Shown here: positions 10,494 through 17,926 of the stretch, one piece after another | How positions within the stretch are numbered: position 1 is the first letter of the stretch | How the letters are laid out: each line of letters begins with the position of its first letter | Assembly: GCF_013408685.1 (NCBI RefSeq) | Contig: NZ_JACBZY010000001.1 | Location: forward strand, 2,666,001-2,730,000 | Length of the DNA: 64,000 nt | Direction of reading: 5' to 3' | DNA from: Schumannella luteola | GTDB taxonomy: Bacteria > Actinomycetota > Actinomycetes > Actinomycetales > Microbacteriaceae | Notes under the pieces: generated by a model | Told to the model about the DNA's origin: nothing | What the model saw: only the letters and a program-made list of their open reading frames with translations | Database searches by the model: none | Translations under genes and position numbers: made by a program

Positions 10494-11183
10494 TCAGTCG
10501 GAACCCGGCTGCTCCGCCTCACGAACCGAGCGACGCCAGGTGAACCGCCAGGCGAGCGCTCTCTGCTCCGGCAGCGTCCACGAGAACAGCACCGCGAGCA
10601 CCCGGATCACGACCGTGAGGGCGACGCACACTGTCGCCGCGGTCGCGATCGGCGCGCCGAGGGCGACGAGTCCGACGAGGCTCGTCGCCCCGGCGATCGC
10701 CGCCACCGCGTAGAGCGAGCTGACGTGCATGAGCGCGATCGGCAGGTTCAGCAGCAGATCGCGCAGGATCGACCCGCCGACCGCCGAGATCGCGCCGAGG
10801 AAGATCGCCGGCACGACCGGCAGCCCGAGCGAGAGCGCCTTCGTGGTGCCGATGGCGCCGAACAGTCCGAGCGTGAGCGCATCCAGCACCGTGATGAGGT
10901 GCCGCAGCCGGTGGAAGATGCGCTCGAGCAGCATGCCGAGCAGCGCCGCCCCGGTCGCGACGATCAGGTGCCAGTTCGTCTGCAAGGCCGCGGGCACCTG
11001 CGACAGCAGCACGTCGCGCAGGATTCCGCCGCCGAAGCCGGTCGCGATGCCGATGATCGCGACGCCGAGCAGATCGAGGCGGCGATCGCGGAAGCCGGCG
11101 GCGAACATCGCCCCCTGCAGGCTGCCGATGCCGATCGACAGCAGGTCGGCCCACAGCGGGATCGTGAAGGCGGCGCTCGTCAC
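10494..11183 (-). CDS. Trimeric intracellular cation channel (TRIC/UPF0126) family membrane protein
   Basis: 229 residues with about seven hydrophobic helices. The duplicated family motif is visible: GIATGFGGGILRDVLL in the first half and GAISAVGGSILRDLLL in the second. Prokaryotic members form trimeric K+ or small-cation pores; the substrate here is not known. The start is GTG at 11183 (VTSAAFTIPLW); upstream codons are Arg/Ala-rich and not family-like. Divergent from the RNase H gene. Confidence 0.9.
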   Translation of the reverse strand: MTSAAFTIPLWADLLSIGIGSLQGAMFAAGFRDRRLDLLGVAIIGIATGFGGGILRDVLLSQVPAALQTNWHLIVATGAALLGMLLERIFHRLRHLITVLDALTLGLFGAIGTTKALSLGLPVVPAIFLGAISAVGGSILRDLLLNLPIALMHVSSLYAVAAIAGATSLVGLVALGAPIATAATVCVALTVVIRVLAVLFSWTLPEQRALAWRFTWRRSVREAEQPGSD

Positions 11184-11244
11184 GGCTCCAGTGTGCCGTC
11201 CTGCGGCGCGCGCCGTGCGCATCCGGCACGTCGTCGGCGCGCCC

Positions 11245-11250
11245 TAGGGT
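11245..11250 (+). promoter_or_regulatory. Candidate -10 box (TAGGGT) for the RNase H gene
   Basis: TAGGGT 38 bases before ATG 11289. The gene also has a good ribosome binding site (GGAGGGAG), so this transcript probably has a short leader. Confidence 0.4.
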
Positions 11251-11288
11251 TGGACGCGGCGCGCCGGACGGCGCGCGGAGGGAGCCCC

Positions 11289-12023
11289 ATGACGATCACC
11301 GCCGCCGCCGACGGATCCGCACTCGGCAATCCCGGGCCGGCCGGATGGGCGTGGTTCGTCGACGAGCAGAACTGGGCGGCCGGGGGCTGGCCGCACGCGA
11401 CGAACAACCGCGGCGAGCTGCAGGCGGTGCTCGAGTTCTTCCGCGCGACCGCGCATCTCGACGACGACCTGCTCGTGCTGTGCGACAGCCAGTACGTCAT
11501 CAACTGCGTCACCAAGTGGATGCCGGGCTGGAAGTCGAAGGGCTGGCGCAAGCGCGACGGCGCCCCGGTGCTCAACGTCGACCTGCTGCAGCAGCTCGAC
11601 GAGGCGATCAAGGGCCGCCGTTACCGCTTCGAGTGGGTCAAGGGCCACGCCGGCCACGGGCTCAACGAGGCGGCGGACGTGCGGGCGCGCGCCGCCGCCG
11701 AGGCGTACCAGCGCGGACGCGACGTGGATGCGGGCCCGGGCTTCGGCGAGTCGGTGCCGTCACCGGCCTCGGCACCGGCAGCCGCTGCGGCGGCTGCGGC
11801 GGCTCCGGCGTCCGACGCGGCCGAGCGCCCCGGTTCCTCGTCCGCCGCGGACGACGGTCTCTCCGACCGCGAGATCCCGGCCGAGGCGACGCTGTTCGAC
11901 TTCGACGACCCGACGGAGATCGAGATCGTCGTGCGGCTCGACGCCGACGGTCATCGCCGGCTGCTGGCGCGGGCTCAGGACGAGGGCGTGTCGCCGGAGC
12001 AGCTGCTGCGCTCGCTCATCTGA
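11289..12023 (+). CDS. rnhA: Ribonuclease HI-like protein with C-terminal extension
   Basis: 244 residues. The N-terminal ~150 residues are an RNase H fold with the acidic catalytic set: Asp8 in AADGSALGNPGPAG, Glu in NNRGELQAV, Asp in LLCDSQYV and Asp in LNEAADVRARAAA; the basic handle GWKSKGWRKRDG is present. It would remove RNA from RNA/DNA hybrids. A long Ala/Pro/Ser linker (about 155-195) leads to a C-terminal segment EIVVRLDADGHRRLLARAQ, which looks like a small ribbon-helix-helix-like unit. The tail is absent from E. coli RnhA. The symbol is by family. Confidence 0.9.
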   Translation: MTITAAADGSALGNPGPAGWAWFVDEQNWAAGGWPHATNNRGELQAVLEFFRATAHLDDDLLVLCDSQYVINCVTKWMPGWKSKGWRKRDGAPVLNVDLLQQLDEAIKGRRYRFEWVKGHAGHGLNEAADVRARAAAEAYQRGRDVDAGPGFGESVPSPASAPAAAAAAAAAPASDAAERPGSSSAADDGLSDREIPAEATLFDFDDPTEIEIVVRLDADGHRRLLARAQDEGVSPEQLLRSLI

Positions 12024-12089
12024 GCCGTTCGAGTGCCGGGCGCCGAGTGTCGAGTGTCGACCCTCTGGCGTCCGAGGGCGCCCAGAAGC

Positions 12090-12554
12090 TCAGTGCTCCT
12101 TCTTGATGACGAAGAACGATCCGCGGATCGTGCCGGCGAGCTTCGACTTCTGACGCGCGAACTTGAACTTGTCCGCCAGCTCGGCCGGCACCTCCATCCC
12201 GTCGGAGAGCTTGAAGCCGACCGCGCGCTTGCCCGAGTCGGCGAGCGTGTACATGACGTTGATCGAGAGTCCGCTCTGGTAGAAGACGTAGGCGATCCTG
12301 ATGCCCTCGACCTCGAACTCCGTGGCCTCGAGCGGCGTCGACGCGATCGCGAGGTCGCGCTCGTCGGCGAGGATGCCGTGCACCCAGTCGATCGTCGCCT
12401 GCGCGTCCGCGGCGGGCTCGGTCGTGAACACGTGGTCGTACTTGTTCTTGAAGTAGCGGGCCTCGTTCGCGCGCAGTCCGGCCAGCGCCTCGGCGACCGG
12501 CGACGACTCCAGGCCGACGGTCGACACCTCGGTGAAGTCCACGGCGTACGACAT
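12090..12554 (-). CDS. Hypothetical protein, about 154 residues
   Basis: No domain recognised. The protein is soluble and mixed in composition, with EARYFKNKYDHVFTTEPAAD near residue 31, a strand-rich middle (EFEVEGIRIAYVFYQSGLSINVMYTLAD) and a basic end (FKFARQKSKLAGTIRG, IKKEH). Normal codon use and a clean ATG support it as a real gene. Convergent with the RNase H gene and divergent from recO. No function proposed. Confidence 0.7.
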   Translation of the reverse strand: MSYAVDFTEVSTVGLESSPVAEALAGLRANEARYFKNKYDHVFTTEPAADAQATIDWVHGILADERDLAIASTPLEATEFEVEGIRIAYVFYQSGLSINVMYTLADSGKRAVGFKLSDGMEVPAELADKFKFARQKSKLAGTIRGSFFVIKKEH

Positions 12555-12660
12555 CGGATGCTCCTCCCGGCGGGCCTGGCGACCCGTCCTCGGCTGAGCG
12601 TAGTGCTGCGCGGTCGGGCACGGCGGGAGTGGGCTCCCGGCGGGAGTCGGCGGTCGGAGG

Positions 12661-12666
12661 CAGAAT
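12661..12666 (+). promoter_or_regulatory. Leaderless -10 box (CAGAAT) for recO
   Basis: CAGAAT, six bases, then GTG 12673. The same CAGAAT-N6-GTG arrangement recurs before the polymerase gene at 58559. Confidence 0.45.
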
Positions 12667-12672
12667 GTCCCG

Positions 12673-13443
12673 GTGCCGACCTACCGTGACGACGTCGTGG
12701 TCCTGCGCACCCACAAGCTGGGTGAGGCGGACCGCATCGTCACGATGCTCAGCCGACGCCACGGCAAGATCCGCGCCGTCGCGAAGGGCGTGCGGCGCAC
12801 GGCGTCGCGCTTCGGCTCGCGCCTCGAGCCCTTCATGGTCGCCGACGTGCAGTGCTATGAGGGCCGCAGTCTCGACATCGTGCAGCAGGCCGAGTCGATC
12901 GGGGCGTACGGCGCCGACATCGTGGGCGACTACGCCCGCTACACGGCGGCGACGGCGATGGTCGAGACGGCGGATCGGCTGACCGATCACGACGCCGGAC
13001 TCCAGCACTACCTCCTGATCGTCGGCGCGCTGCGCTCCCTCGCGCGCGGGGAGCACACGCCGGGACTGACCCTCGACTCCTACCTGCTTCGCGCGCTGTC
13101 GATCGCCGGCTGGGCGCCGACCTTCGTCGACTGCGCTGTCACCGGCGCATCCGGCCCGCATACGGCCTTCTCGCCGCAGCTCGGCGGTGTCGTCGCGGAT
13201 GCGGTGGCACCGCCGGGGACGCCCCGTCTCGACGTGTCGACGCTGAGCCTGCTGGGCGCCCTGCTCGCCGGCGACTGGGATGCGGCCGAAGACAGCGACG
13301 AGCGTTCGCGCGGTCAGGCTTCGGGTGTCGTCGCCGCCTACGTGCAGTACCACCTGGAGCGCGGCCTCCGCTCGCTCACGCACGTGGACCGCAGCGCGGC
13401 GCTCGACCGACCCCCGTCGGCTCCGAGCATCCCCGCCACCTGA
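12673..13443 (+). CDS. recO: DNA repair protein RecO
   Basis: 256 residues: N-terminal OB fold ([32 protein letters not shown]) and an all-helical C-terminal domain. It helps load RecA onto SSB-coated gaps with RecR. Many actinobacterial relatives carry a four-Cys zinc site in the region reading here [20 protein letters not shown]; only the first Cys remains, so zinc is probably not bound. Start GTG 12673, set by the leaderless promoter. Followed by uppS, a neighbourhood often seen in actinobacteria. Confidence 0.92.
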   Translation: MPTYRDDVVVLRTHKLGEADRIVTMLSRRHGKIRAVAKGVRRTASRFGSRLEPFMVADVQCYEGRSLDIVQQAESIGAYGADIVGDYARYTAATAMVETADRLTDHDAGLQHYLLIVGALRSLARGEHTPGLTLDSYLLRALSIAGWAPTFVDCAVTGASGPHTAFSPQLGGVVADAVAPPGTPRLDVSTLSLLGALLAGDWDAAEDSDERSRGQASGVVAAYVQYHLERGLRSLTHVDRSAALDRPPSAPSIPAT

Positions 13444-13485
13444 CGTCTCTCCCGCTGAGCCGCTCGCGCGCTTCCTGCTCGCGCT

Positions 13486-13571
13486 GTCGGAAACTCAGGC
13501 AACGGGCTCCTGAGTCGGCCCCGATGGGCCTCGACCGGCCCGCCCAGGACACGGCTGCCTGAGTTTCCGAC
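13486..13571. repeat. Inverted-repeat element, locus 3 (spacer 56)
   Basis: Arms at 13486-13500 and 13557-13571, both perfect, spacer 56 bases. Located between recO and uppS, both on the + strand. Confidence 0.95.
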
Positions 13572-13627
13572 GGCCTGGCGAGCGTCGCGACCGGACGGCG
13601 GCGGGCGCGCATGGCACGATCGACGCG

Positions 13628-14449
13628 ATGACCGATCCTTCGCGCTTCGTGCGCACCCACCGCGACGCCGTCGACTTCAAGCCCGTCGACTGGACCGGCC
13701 TGTACCCGCCGGCGATCCCGGCGAGCGCGGTGCCCGAGCACGTCGCGATCGTCATGGACGGCAACGGCCGCTGGGCCAACCGTCAGGGGCTGACGCGCAC
13801 GCAGGGCCATCAGGCCGGCGAGGCGGCGCTGCTCGACGTCGTCGCCGGAGCGATCCAGATCGGCGTCAAGCACCTCAGCGTCTACGCCTTCTCGACCGAG
13901 AACTGGAAGCGCAGTCCCGACGAGGTGCGCTTCCTCATGGGCTTCAACCGGGATGTGCTGCACCGACGTCGCGACCAGCTCAACGCCTGGGGCGTACGGG
14001 TGCGCTGGGCCGGACGCAAGCCGAAGCTGTGGCGCTCCGTCATCGACGAGCTGCAGTTCGCCGAGCGCCTGACCGCCGGCAACAGCACGATGACGCTGAC
14101 CATGTGCGTGAACTACGGCGGGCGCACGGAGATCGCGGATGCGGTGCGCGCGATCGGCAGCGAGGTGGCGGCCGGTCGGCTGAACCCGGCGAAGATCAGC
14201 GAGAAGACCATCCAGAAGCACCTGTACACGCCCGACCTGCCGGACGTCGATCTCTTCGTGCGCAGCTCGGGGGAGCAGCGCACGAGCAATTTCCAGCTCT
14301 GGCAGTCGGCCTACGCCGAGATGGTGTTCCTCGACACGCTCTGGCCCGACTTCTCGCGCACCGATCTGTGGCACGCGGTCGGTCTGTTCGCGCAGCGGGC
14401 TCGCCGTTTCGGGGGAGCGGTGGATGCGCCCGGCGCGCCTCCGCGGTGA
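13628..14449 (+). CDS. uppS: Isoprenyl transferase (cis-prenyltransferase, UppS family)
   Basis: 273 residues. The signature [18 protein letters not shown] at about residues 38-55 contains the catalytic Asp and the diphosphate-binding [17 protein letters not shown] and the C-terminal [19 protein letters not shown] complete the family pattern. It extends isopentenyl diphosphate in Z configuration to the polyprenyl carrier lipid for peptidoglycan and arabinogalactan-like glycans. Chain length (C50 or C55) cannot be read from sequence. ATG 13628 follows CACGAT with seven bases. Confidence 0.95.
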   Translation: MTDPSRFVRTHRDAVDFKPVDWTGLYPPAIPASAVPEHVAIVMDGNGRWANRQGLTRTQGHQAGEAALLDVVAGAIQIGVKHLSVYAFSTENWKRSPDEVRFLMGFNRDVLHRRRDQLNAWGVRVRWAGRKPKLWRSVIDELQFAERLTAGNSTMTLTMCVNYGGRTEIADAVRAIGSEVAAGRLNPAKISEKTIQKHLYTPDLPDVDLFVRSSGEQRTSNFQLWQSAYAEMVFLDTLWPDFSRTDLWHAVGLFAQRARRFGGAVDAPGAPPR

Positions 14450-14540
14450 CCAGCGGGCTAGGACGCGGTGACCGCCTTCGGCCCCGGCCCGGCGTGATCC
14501 CCGGCTCCTCCTCTCCGCCCTCGCCGGCTGACTCTCCCGC

Positions 14541-14546
14541 TAGGCT
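14541..14546 (+). promoter_or_regulatory. Candidate -10 box (TAGGCT)
   Basis: TAGGCT 25 bases before GTG 14572; a GAGGAG ribosome binding site lies between, so a short-leader transcript is expected. Confidence 0.45.
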
Positions 14547-14571
14547 TCGATGACGAAACCGAGGAGTCATC

Positions 14572-14952
14572 GTGTCGCAGCTCGCCCCCGCCCCTCATGA
14601 TCCCGTGCTGGTCGCGGTGGGCGACATCCAGGTCACTCAGCACTGGATCGTGACGCCGAGCGGCACGATCCCGGTCAGCGGGGCGAACATCACCGCCGTC
14701 GACTTCTCGCGGGTCGAGCAGCGGATCCCCACCTGGGCGATCGTCGTCGCGATCGTCGGATTCTTCGTGATCACCCTGTTCAGCCTGCTGTTCCTGCTGG
14801 CGAAGGAGCAGCGTGTCGTCGGGCATGTGCAGGTCACGGTGCAGGGGCCCGGGTTCCTCCACGTCGTGAACCTCCCGGTGAGCCAGCCGGGTGCGGCGGC
14901 GGACGTGCACGGGCGGGTGCTCTTCGCGCGCCAGCTCGCCGCCGCAGCCTGA
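14572..14952 (+). CDS. Small single-span membrane protein, unknown function
   Basis: 126 residues with one clear transmembrane helix (WAIVVAIVGFFVITLFSLLFLL, about residues 60-81) flanked by short soluble parts predicted as beta strands (VGDIQVTQHWIVTPSGTIPV before it, VVGHVQVTVQGPGFLHVVNL after it). No cysteine or signal peptidase site. GTG start with GAGGAG seven bases upstream. No known domain recognised. Confidence 0.7.
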   Translation: MSQLAPAPHDPVLVAVGDIQVTQHWIVTPSGTIPVSGANITAVDFSRVEQRIPTWAIVVAIVGFFVITLFSLLFLLAKEQRVVGHVQVTVQGPGFLHVVNLPVSQPGAAADVHGRVLFARQLAAAA

Positions 14953-14982
14953 CCCCGCGCGGACAAGCCGAGGGCGACAGCG

Positions 14983-15555
14983 TCAGCGCGGCGGATCGGT
15001 GATCAGCCGGTGCGCGAAGCCGGCCGCCTCCGCCGGGCTCGCCAGCCGGACGATCGGCAGCTCGGGGCGCTCGGCGGCGACCTCGGGAACACGGCGACGG
15101 TACTTGTCGCGCGTCGCGATGGTCCAGCGCAGGATGTTGTCGTCGGGTCGGGTGAAGAAGGTGTGCAACGGCGGCTCCACGTTGCCGGACCAGAGCACCT
15201 CGCGGCGCACCCGCCGCCGGATGGCTCTGCGCGCCGCCCGCTGCAGGGTCACGCGGAACGGATGATCGATCCACACGAGCAGGTCGGCGCGGTCGAGGAG
15301 GCGCTCGCGCACCAGGCGATACGACCACTCGGTGATCCACTCGTCGCCGGCGATCAGCGCATCCACGTCGTCGGAGAACTGCGGGCGCGGCGTCCAATCG
15401 GGGCCCCAGTGCAGCGAGTCGATGTCGGTGTGGGGGAGCCCGAGGATGCCCCCGAGCCGCGCTGCGAGGGTCGTCTTGCCGCTGCCCGAGACCCCGCAGA
15501 CGAGAACACGGTGGGGGCGGTGCGGCAGCGGCTGATCGGCGGAGAGCACGATCAC
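14983..15555 (-). CDS. P-loop kinase-like protein (adenylate kinase/topology modulation-like)
   Basis: 190 residues with Walker A CGVSGSGKTTLAARLG at about residues 20-35, then LPHTDIDSLHWGPDW, the typical DxD-like substrate strand of small-molecule kinases related to FlaR/topology modulation proteins. ADLLVWIDHPFRVTL gives the second ATP-side strand and the Arg-rich RRAIRRRVRREVLWSGN resembles a lid. The phosphorylated substrate is unknown. Divergent from the NAD operon regulator. Confidence 0.78.
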   Translation of the reverse strand: MIVLSADQPLPHRPHRVLVCGVSGSGKTTLAARLGGILGLPHTDIDSLHWGPDWTPRPQFSDDVDALIAGDEWITEWSYRLVRERLLDRADLLVWIDHPFRVTLQRAARRAIRRRVRREVLWSGNVEPPLHTFFTRPDDNILRWTIATRDKYRRRVPEVAAERPELPIVRLASPAEAAGFAHRLITDPPR

Positions 15556-15701
15556 AGCCCAGCAGGTCGCAGGCCGCGGGATGCTGACGACGCAGAGAAT
15601 CGACAGGCGCTCATGCGCTCACGCTAGACCCGCGGCGCCGCGTCCGCGAGGGGTGGCGCGGGCAGTCCCTCGCCGACCCGGCCGTGCGAGCGTCCGCTCG
15701 G

Positions 15702-15765
15702 TTAGTGTCGCATCCACCCTAAGTGCTATCCTCTGTTCAAGTCAGACAGACCTTTACTCTCGTCG
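15702..15765 (+). promoter_or_regulatory. AT-rich promoter/operator region of the NAD operon
   Basis: A locally low-GC stretch between the divergent kinase-like gene and nrtR. It contains TTAGTG (15702-15707), TAAGTGCTA from 15720 and TATCCT (15727-15732), giving a -35/-10-like pair with a 19-bp spacer, and two TAGTG/AAGTG half-repeats 18 bases apart that could be a repressor site. NrtR proteins usually bind their own operon promoter; this assignment is inferred. Confidence 0.4.
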
Positions 15766-15804
15766 CCCGACGAGCGCAGCCCCATCACGAGAACGGAGAC
15801 GCAG

Positions 15805-16482
15805 ATGCCCGGCATCGATCTCGCCGTCTCGACCGTGATCTTCGCCTTGCGCCCGTGCGCCGACGGCGCGGCGCGGGTCTGGCTGCCGCTCGTGCGTCGC
15901 ACCCGCGACCCCTTCGCCGAGAGCTGGGCCCTGCCGGGCGGCGTCGCCGACGTCGACGAGAGCCTCAGCGCGACCGCCGCGCGCAAGCTGTTCGAGACGA
16001 CCGCGCTGCAGCCGGCGTACCTCGAGCAGCTCTACGCCTTCGGCAAGCCCGACCGCTCGCCGACCGGCCGCGTCGTCTCGATCGTCTACTGGGCCCTCGT
16101 GCGCGCGGAGCAGGCCGAGGCATCCACCGTCGACGACAACGTGCGCTGGTTCGAGGCCGACGCCCTGCCCGAGCTCGCCTTCGACCACAACCTCATCGTC
16201 GACTACGCCCTCTGGCGTCTGCGCACCAAGATGGAGTACTCGCGCATCGCCCACGCCTTCCTCGGCGAGACCTTCACCCTCAGCGAGCTGCGCCAGGTGC
16301 ACGAAGCCGTGCTCGGCAAACCGCTCGACCCCGCCAACTTCCGCCGTCAGGTGGAATCCAGCCCCGCGATCGTGCGCACCGAGCAGCACGTGACCGGGGG
16401 TCGTCATCGTCCGCCGCGGCTCTACCGCTACGACGCCGACATCGAGCTGGTCGACAACGGCCCGCTCAGCGCACGCAGCTAG
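15805..16482 (+). CDS. nrtR: NrtR, Nudix-related repressor of NAD biosynthesis
   Basis: 225 residues. The N-terminal ~135 residues are a Nudix fold, but the hydrolase box is degenerate: GGVADVDESLSATAARKLFETTAL lacks the REUXEE acids (RKLFET instead), so it should bind ADP-ribose or a related NAD metabolite without cleaving it. The C-terminal part (FTLSELRQVHEAVLGKPLDPANFRRQVE) is the winged helix-turn-helix of NrtR. Position as first gene before nadABC matches the established role as NAD repressor. Confidence 0.9.
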   Translation: MPGIDLAVSTVIFALRPCADGAARVWLPLVRRTRDPFAESWALPGGVADVDESLSATAARKLFETTALQPAYLEQLYAFGKPDRSPTGRVVSIVYWALVRAEQAEASTVDDNVRWFEADALPELAFDHNLIVDYALWRLRTKMEYSRIAHAFLGETFTLSELRQVHEAVLGKPLDPANFRRQVESSPAIVRTEQHVTGGRHRPPRLYRYDADIELVDNGPLSARS

Positions 16483-16491
16483 GAGAACCTC

Positions 16492-17925
16492 GTGCCTTCC
16501 GTCGACACCCTCATCCAGACCATCCGCACCACCGGCGCGGGTGCGAGCTGCACCCCCGACCTCGCCAAGGGGCCCTGGGAGTTCGACCGCGTCACCGGCT
16601 ACGGTCCGGGATCGTCGATGGGCGACGTGATCCCCGTCGGCGCGCCCCGTCAGGGAGCGCTGCCCGAGCAGTACCGGCTCGCCGCGAACGACGAGCTGCA
16701 CGCGCGCATCCGTGCTGCCAAGGAGACGCTCGGCAGCCGCGTCGTCATCCTCGGGCACTTCTACCAGCGCGACGAGGTCGTGCAGCACGCCGACTTCCTC
16801 GGCGACTCCTTCCAGCTCGCGAACGCCGCGCAGACGGTGCCCGAGGCCGAGACGATCGTCTTCTGCGGCGTGCACTTCATGGCCGAGACCGCCGACATCC
16901 TCGCCAAGCCGACGCAGAACGTGATCCTGCCGAACCTCGCCGCGGGCTGCTCGATGGCCGACATGGCCGACCTCGACTCGGTCGAGGAGTGCTGGGCGCA
17001 GCTCGAGGAGATCTACGGAGCCGAGCCGGATGCCGACGGCCGCGTGCCCGTCATCCCAGTCACCTACATGAACTCCAGCGCCGCGCTGAAGGGCTTCTGC
17101 GGCCGCCACGGCGGCATCGTGTGCACCTCGTCGAACGCCGAGACGGTGCTCGAGGACGCGTTCGCCCGCGGCCAGCGCGTGCTGTTCTTCCCCGACCAGC
17201 ACCTGGGGCGCAACACCGCCAAGAAGATGGGCGTCGCGCTCGAGCAGATGCCGATGTGGAACCCGCGCAAGCCGCTCGGCGGCTCGACGTCGGAGCAGCT
17301 GCAGGACGCCCGCGTCATCCTCTGGCACGGCTTCTGCTCGGTGCACAAGCGCTTCAACGTCGGCCAGATCGAGGCCGCCCGCGCCGAGTTCCCCGGCGTG
17401 CGCGTGATCGTGCACCCCGAGTGCCCGATGGAGGTCGTGGATGCGGCCGACGAGGCCGGCTCGACCGACTACATCCGCAAGGCCGTCGCCGCCGCGACCG
17501 AGCCGACGACCTTCGCGATCGGCACCGAGATCAACATGGTGAACCGGCTCGCGGCGGAGTTCCCGCAGCACACGATCTTCTGCCTCGACCCGGTCGTCTG
17601 CCCGTGCTCGACGATGTACCGCATCCACCCCGGCTACCTGGCCTGGGTGCTCGAGGAGCTCGTCGCGGGCCGCAGCCCGAACGTCATCGAGGTCGACGAG
17701 GTCACGGCGGCGGATGCGCGGCTCGCGCTCGAGCGCATGCTCGCGCTGCGCCCGAAGCCGATGCCGGGCGATCCCGCCCCCGCCAGCACAGCCCACGCAC
17801 CGGCTCCGCGGTCGCGCGAGGGTGTGGCGGATGCGGTGGTCGCGTCGGGCGGGCCGGTCGGCTCGGCTGCGGCTTCCGACTCGGTTGCCGGTTCGACTGC
17901 AGCCGCCCCGAACGTCGAGGTCTGA
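16492..17925 (+). CDS. nadA: Quinolinate synthase A
   Basis: 477 residues. Condenses iminoaspartate with dihydroxyacetone phosphate to quinolinate using a 4Fe-4S cluster. Cluster ligands are the Cys of LAAGCSMADM (~155), VHPECPMEV (~312) and DPVVCPCSTMYR (~367). ILGHFYQRDEVVQHAD and the VTYMNSSAALKG motif are family hallmarks. The last ~50 residues are an Ala/Pro/Ser tail absent in shorter NadA proteins. GTG start with AGGAG eight bases upstream; nadB begins one base after its stop. The downstream cysteine desulfurase could supply sulfur for its cluster. Confidence 0.96.
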   Translation: MPSVDTLIQTIRTTGAGASCTPDLAKGPWEFDRVTGYGPGSSMGDVIPVGAPRQGALPEQYRLAANDELHARIRAAKETLGSRVVILGHFYQRDEVVQHADFLGDSFQLANAAQTVPEAETIVFCGVHFMAETADILAKPTQNVILPNLAAGCSMADMADLDSVEECWAQLEEIYGAEPDADGRVPVIPVTYMNSSAALKGFCGRHGGIVCTSSNAETVLEDAFARGQRVLFFPDQHLGRNTAKKMGVALEQMPMWNPRKPLGGSTSEQLQDARVILWHGFCSVHKRFNVGQIEAARAEFPGVRVIVHPECPMEVVDAADEAGSTDYIRKAVAAATEPTTFAIGTEINMVNRLAAEFPQHTIFCLDPVVCPCSTMYRIHPGYLAWVLEELVAGRSPNVIEVDEVTAADARLALERMLALRPKPMPGDPAPASTAHAPAPRSREGVADAVVASGGPVGSAAASDSVAGSTAAAPNVEV

Positions 17926-17926
17926 C

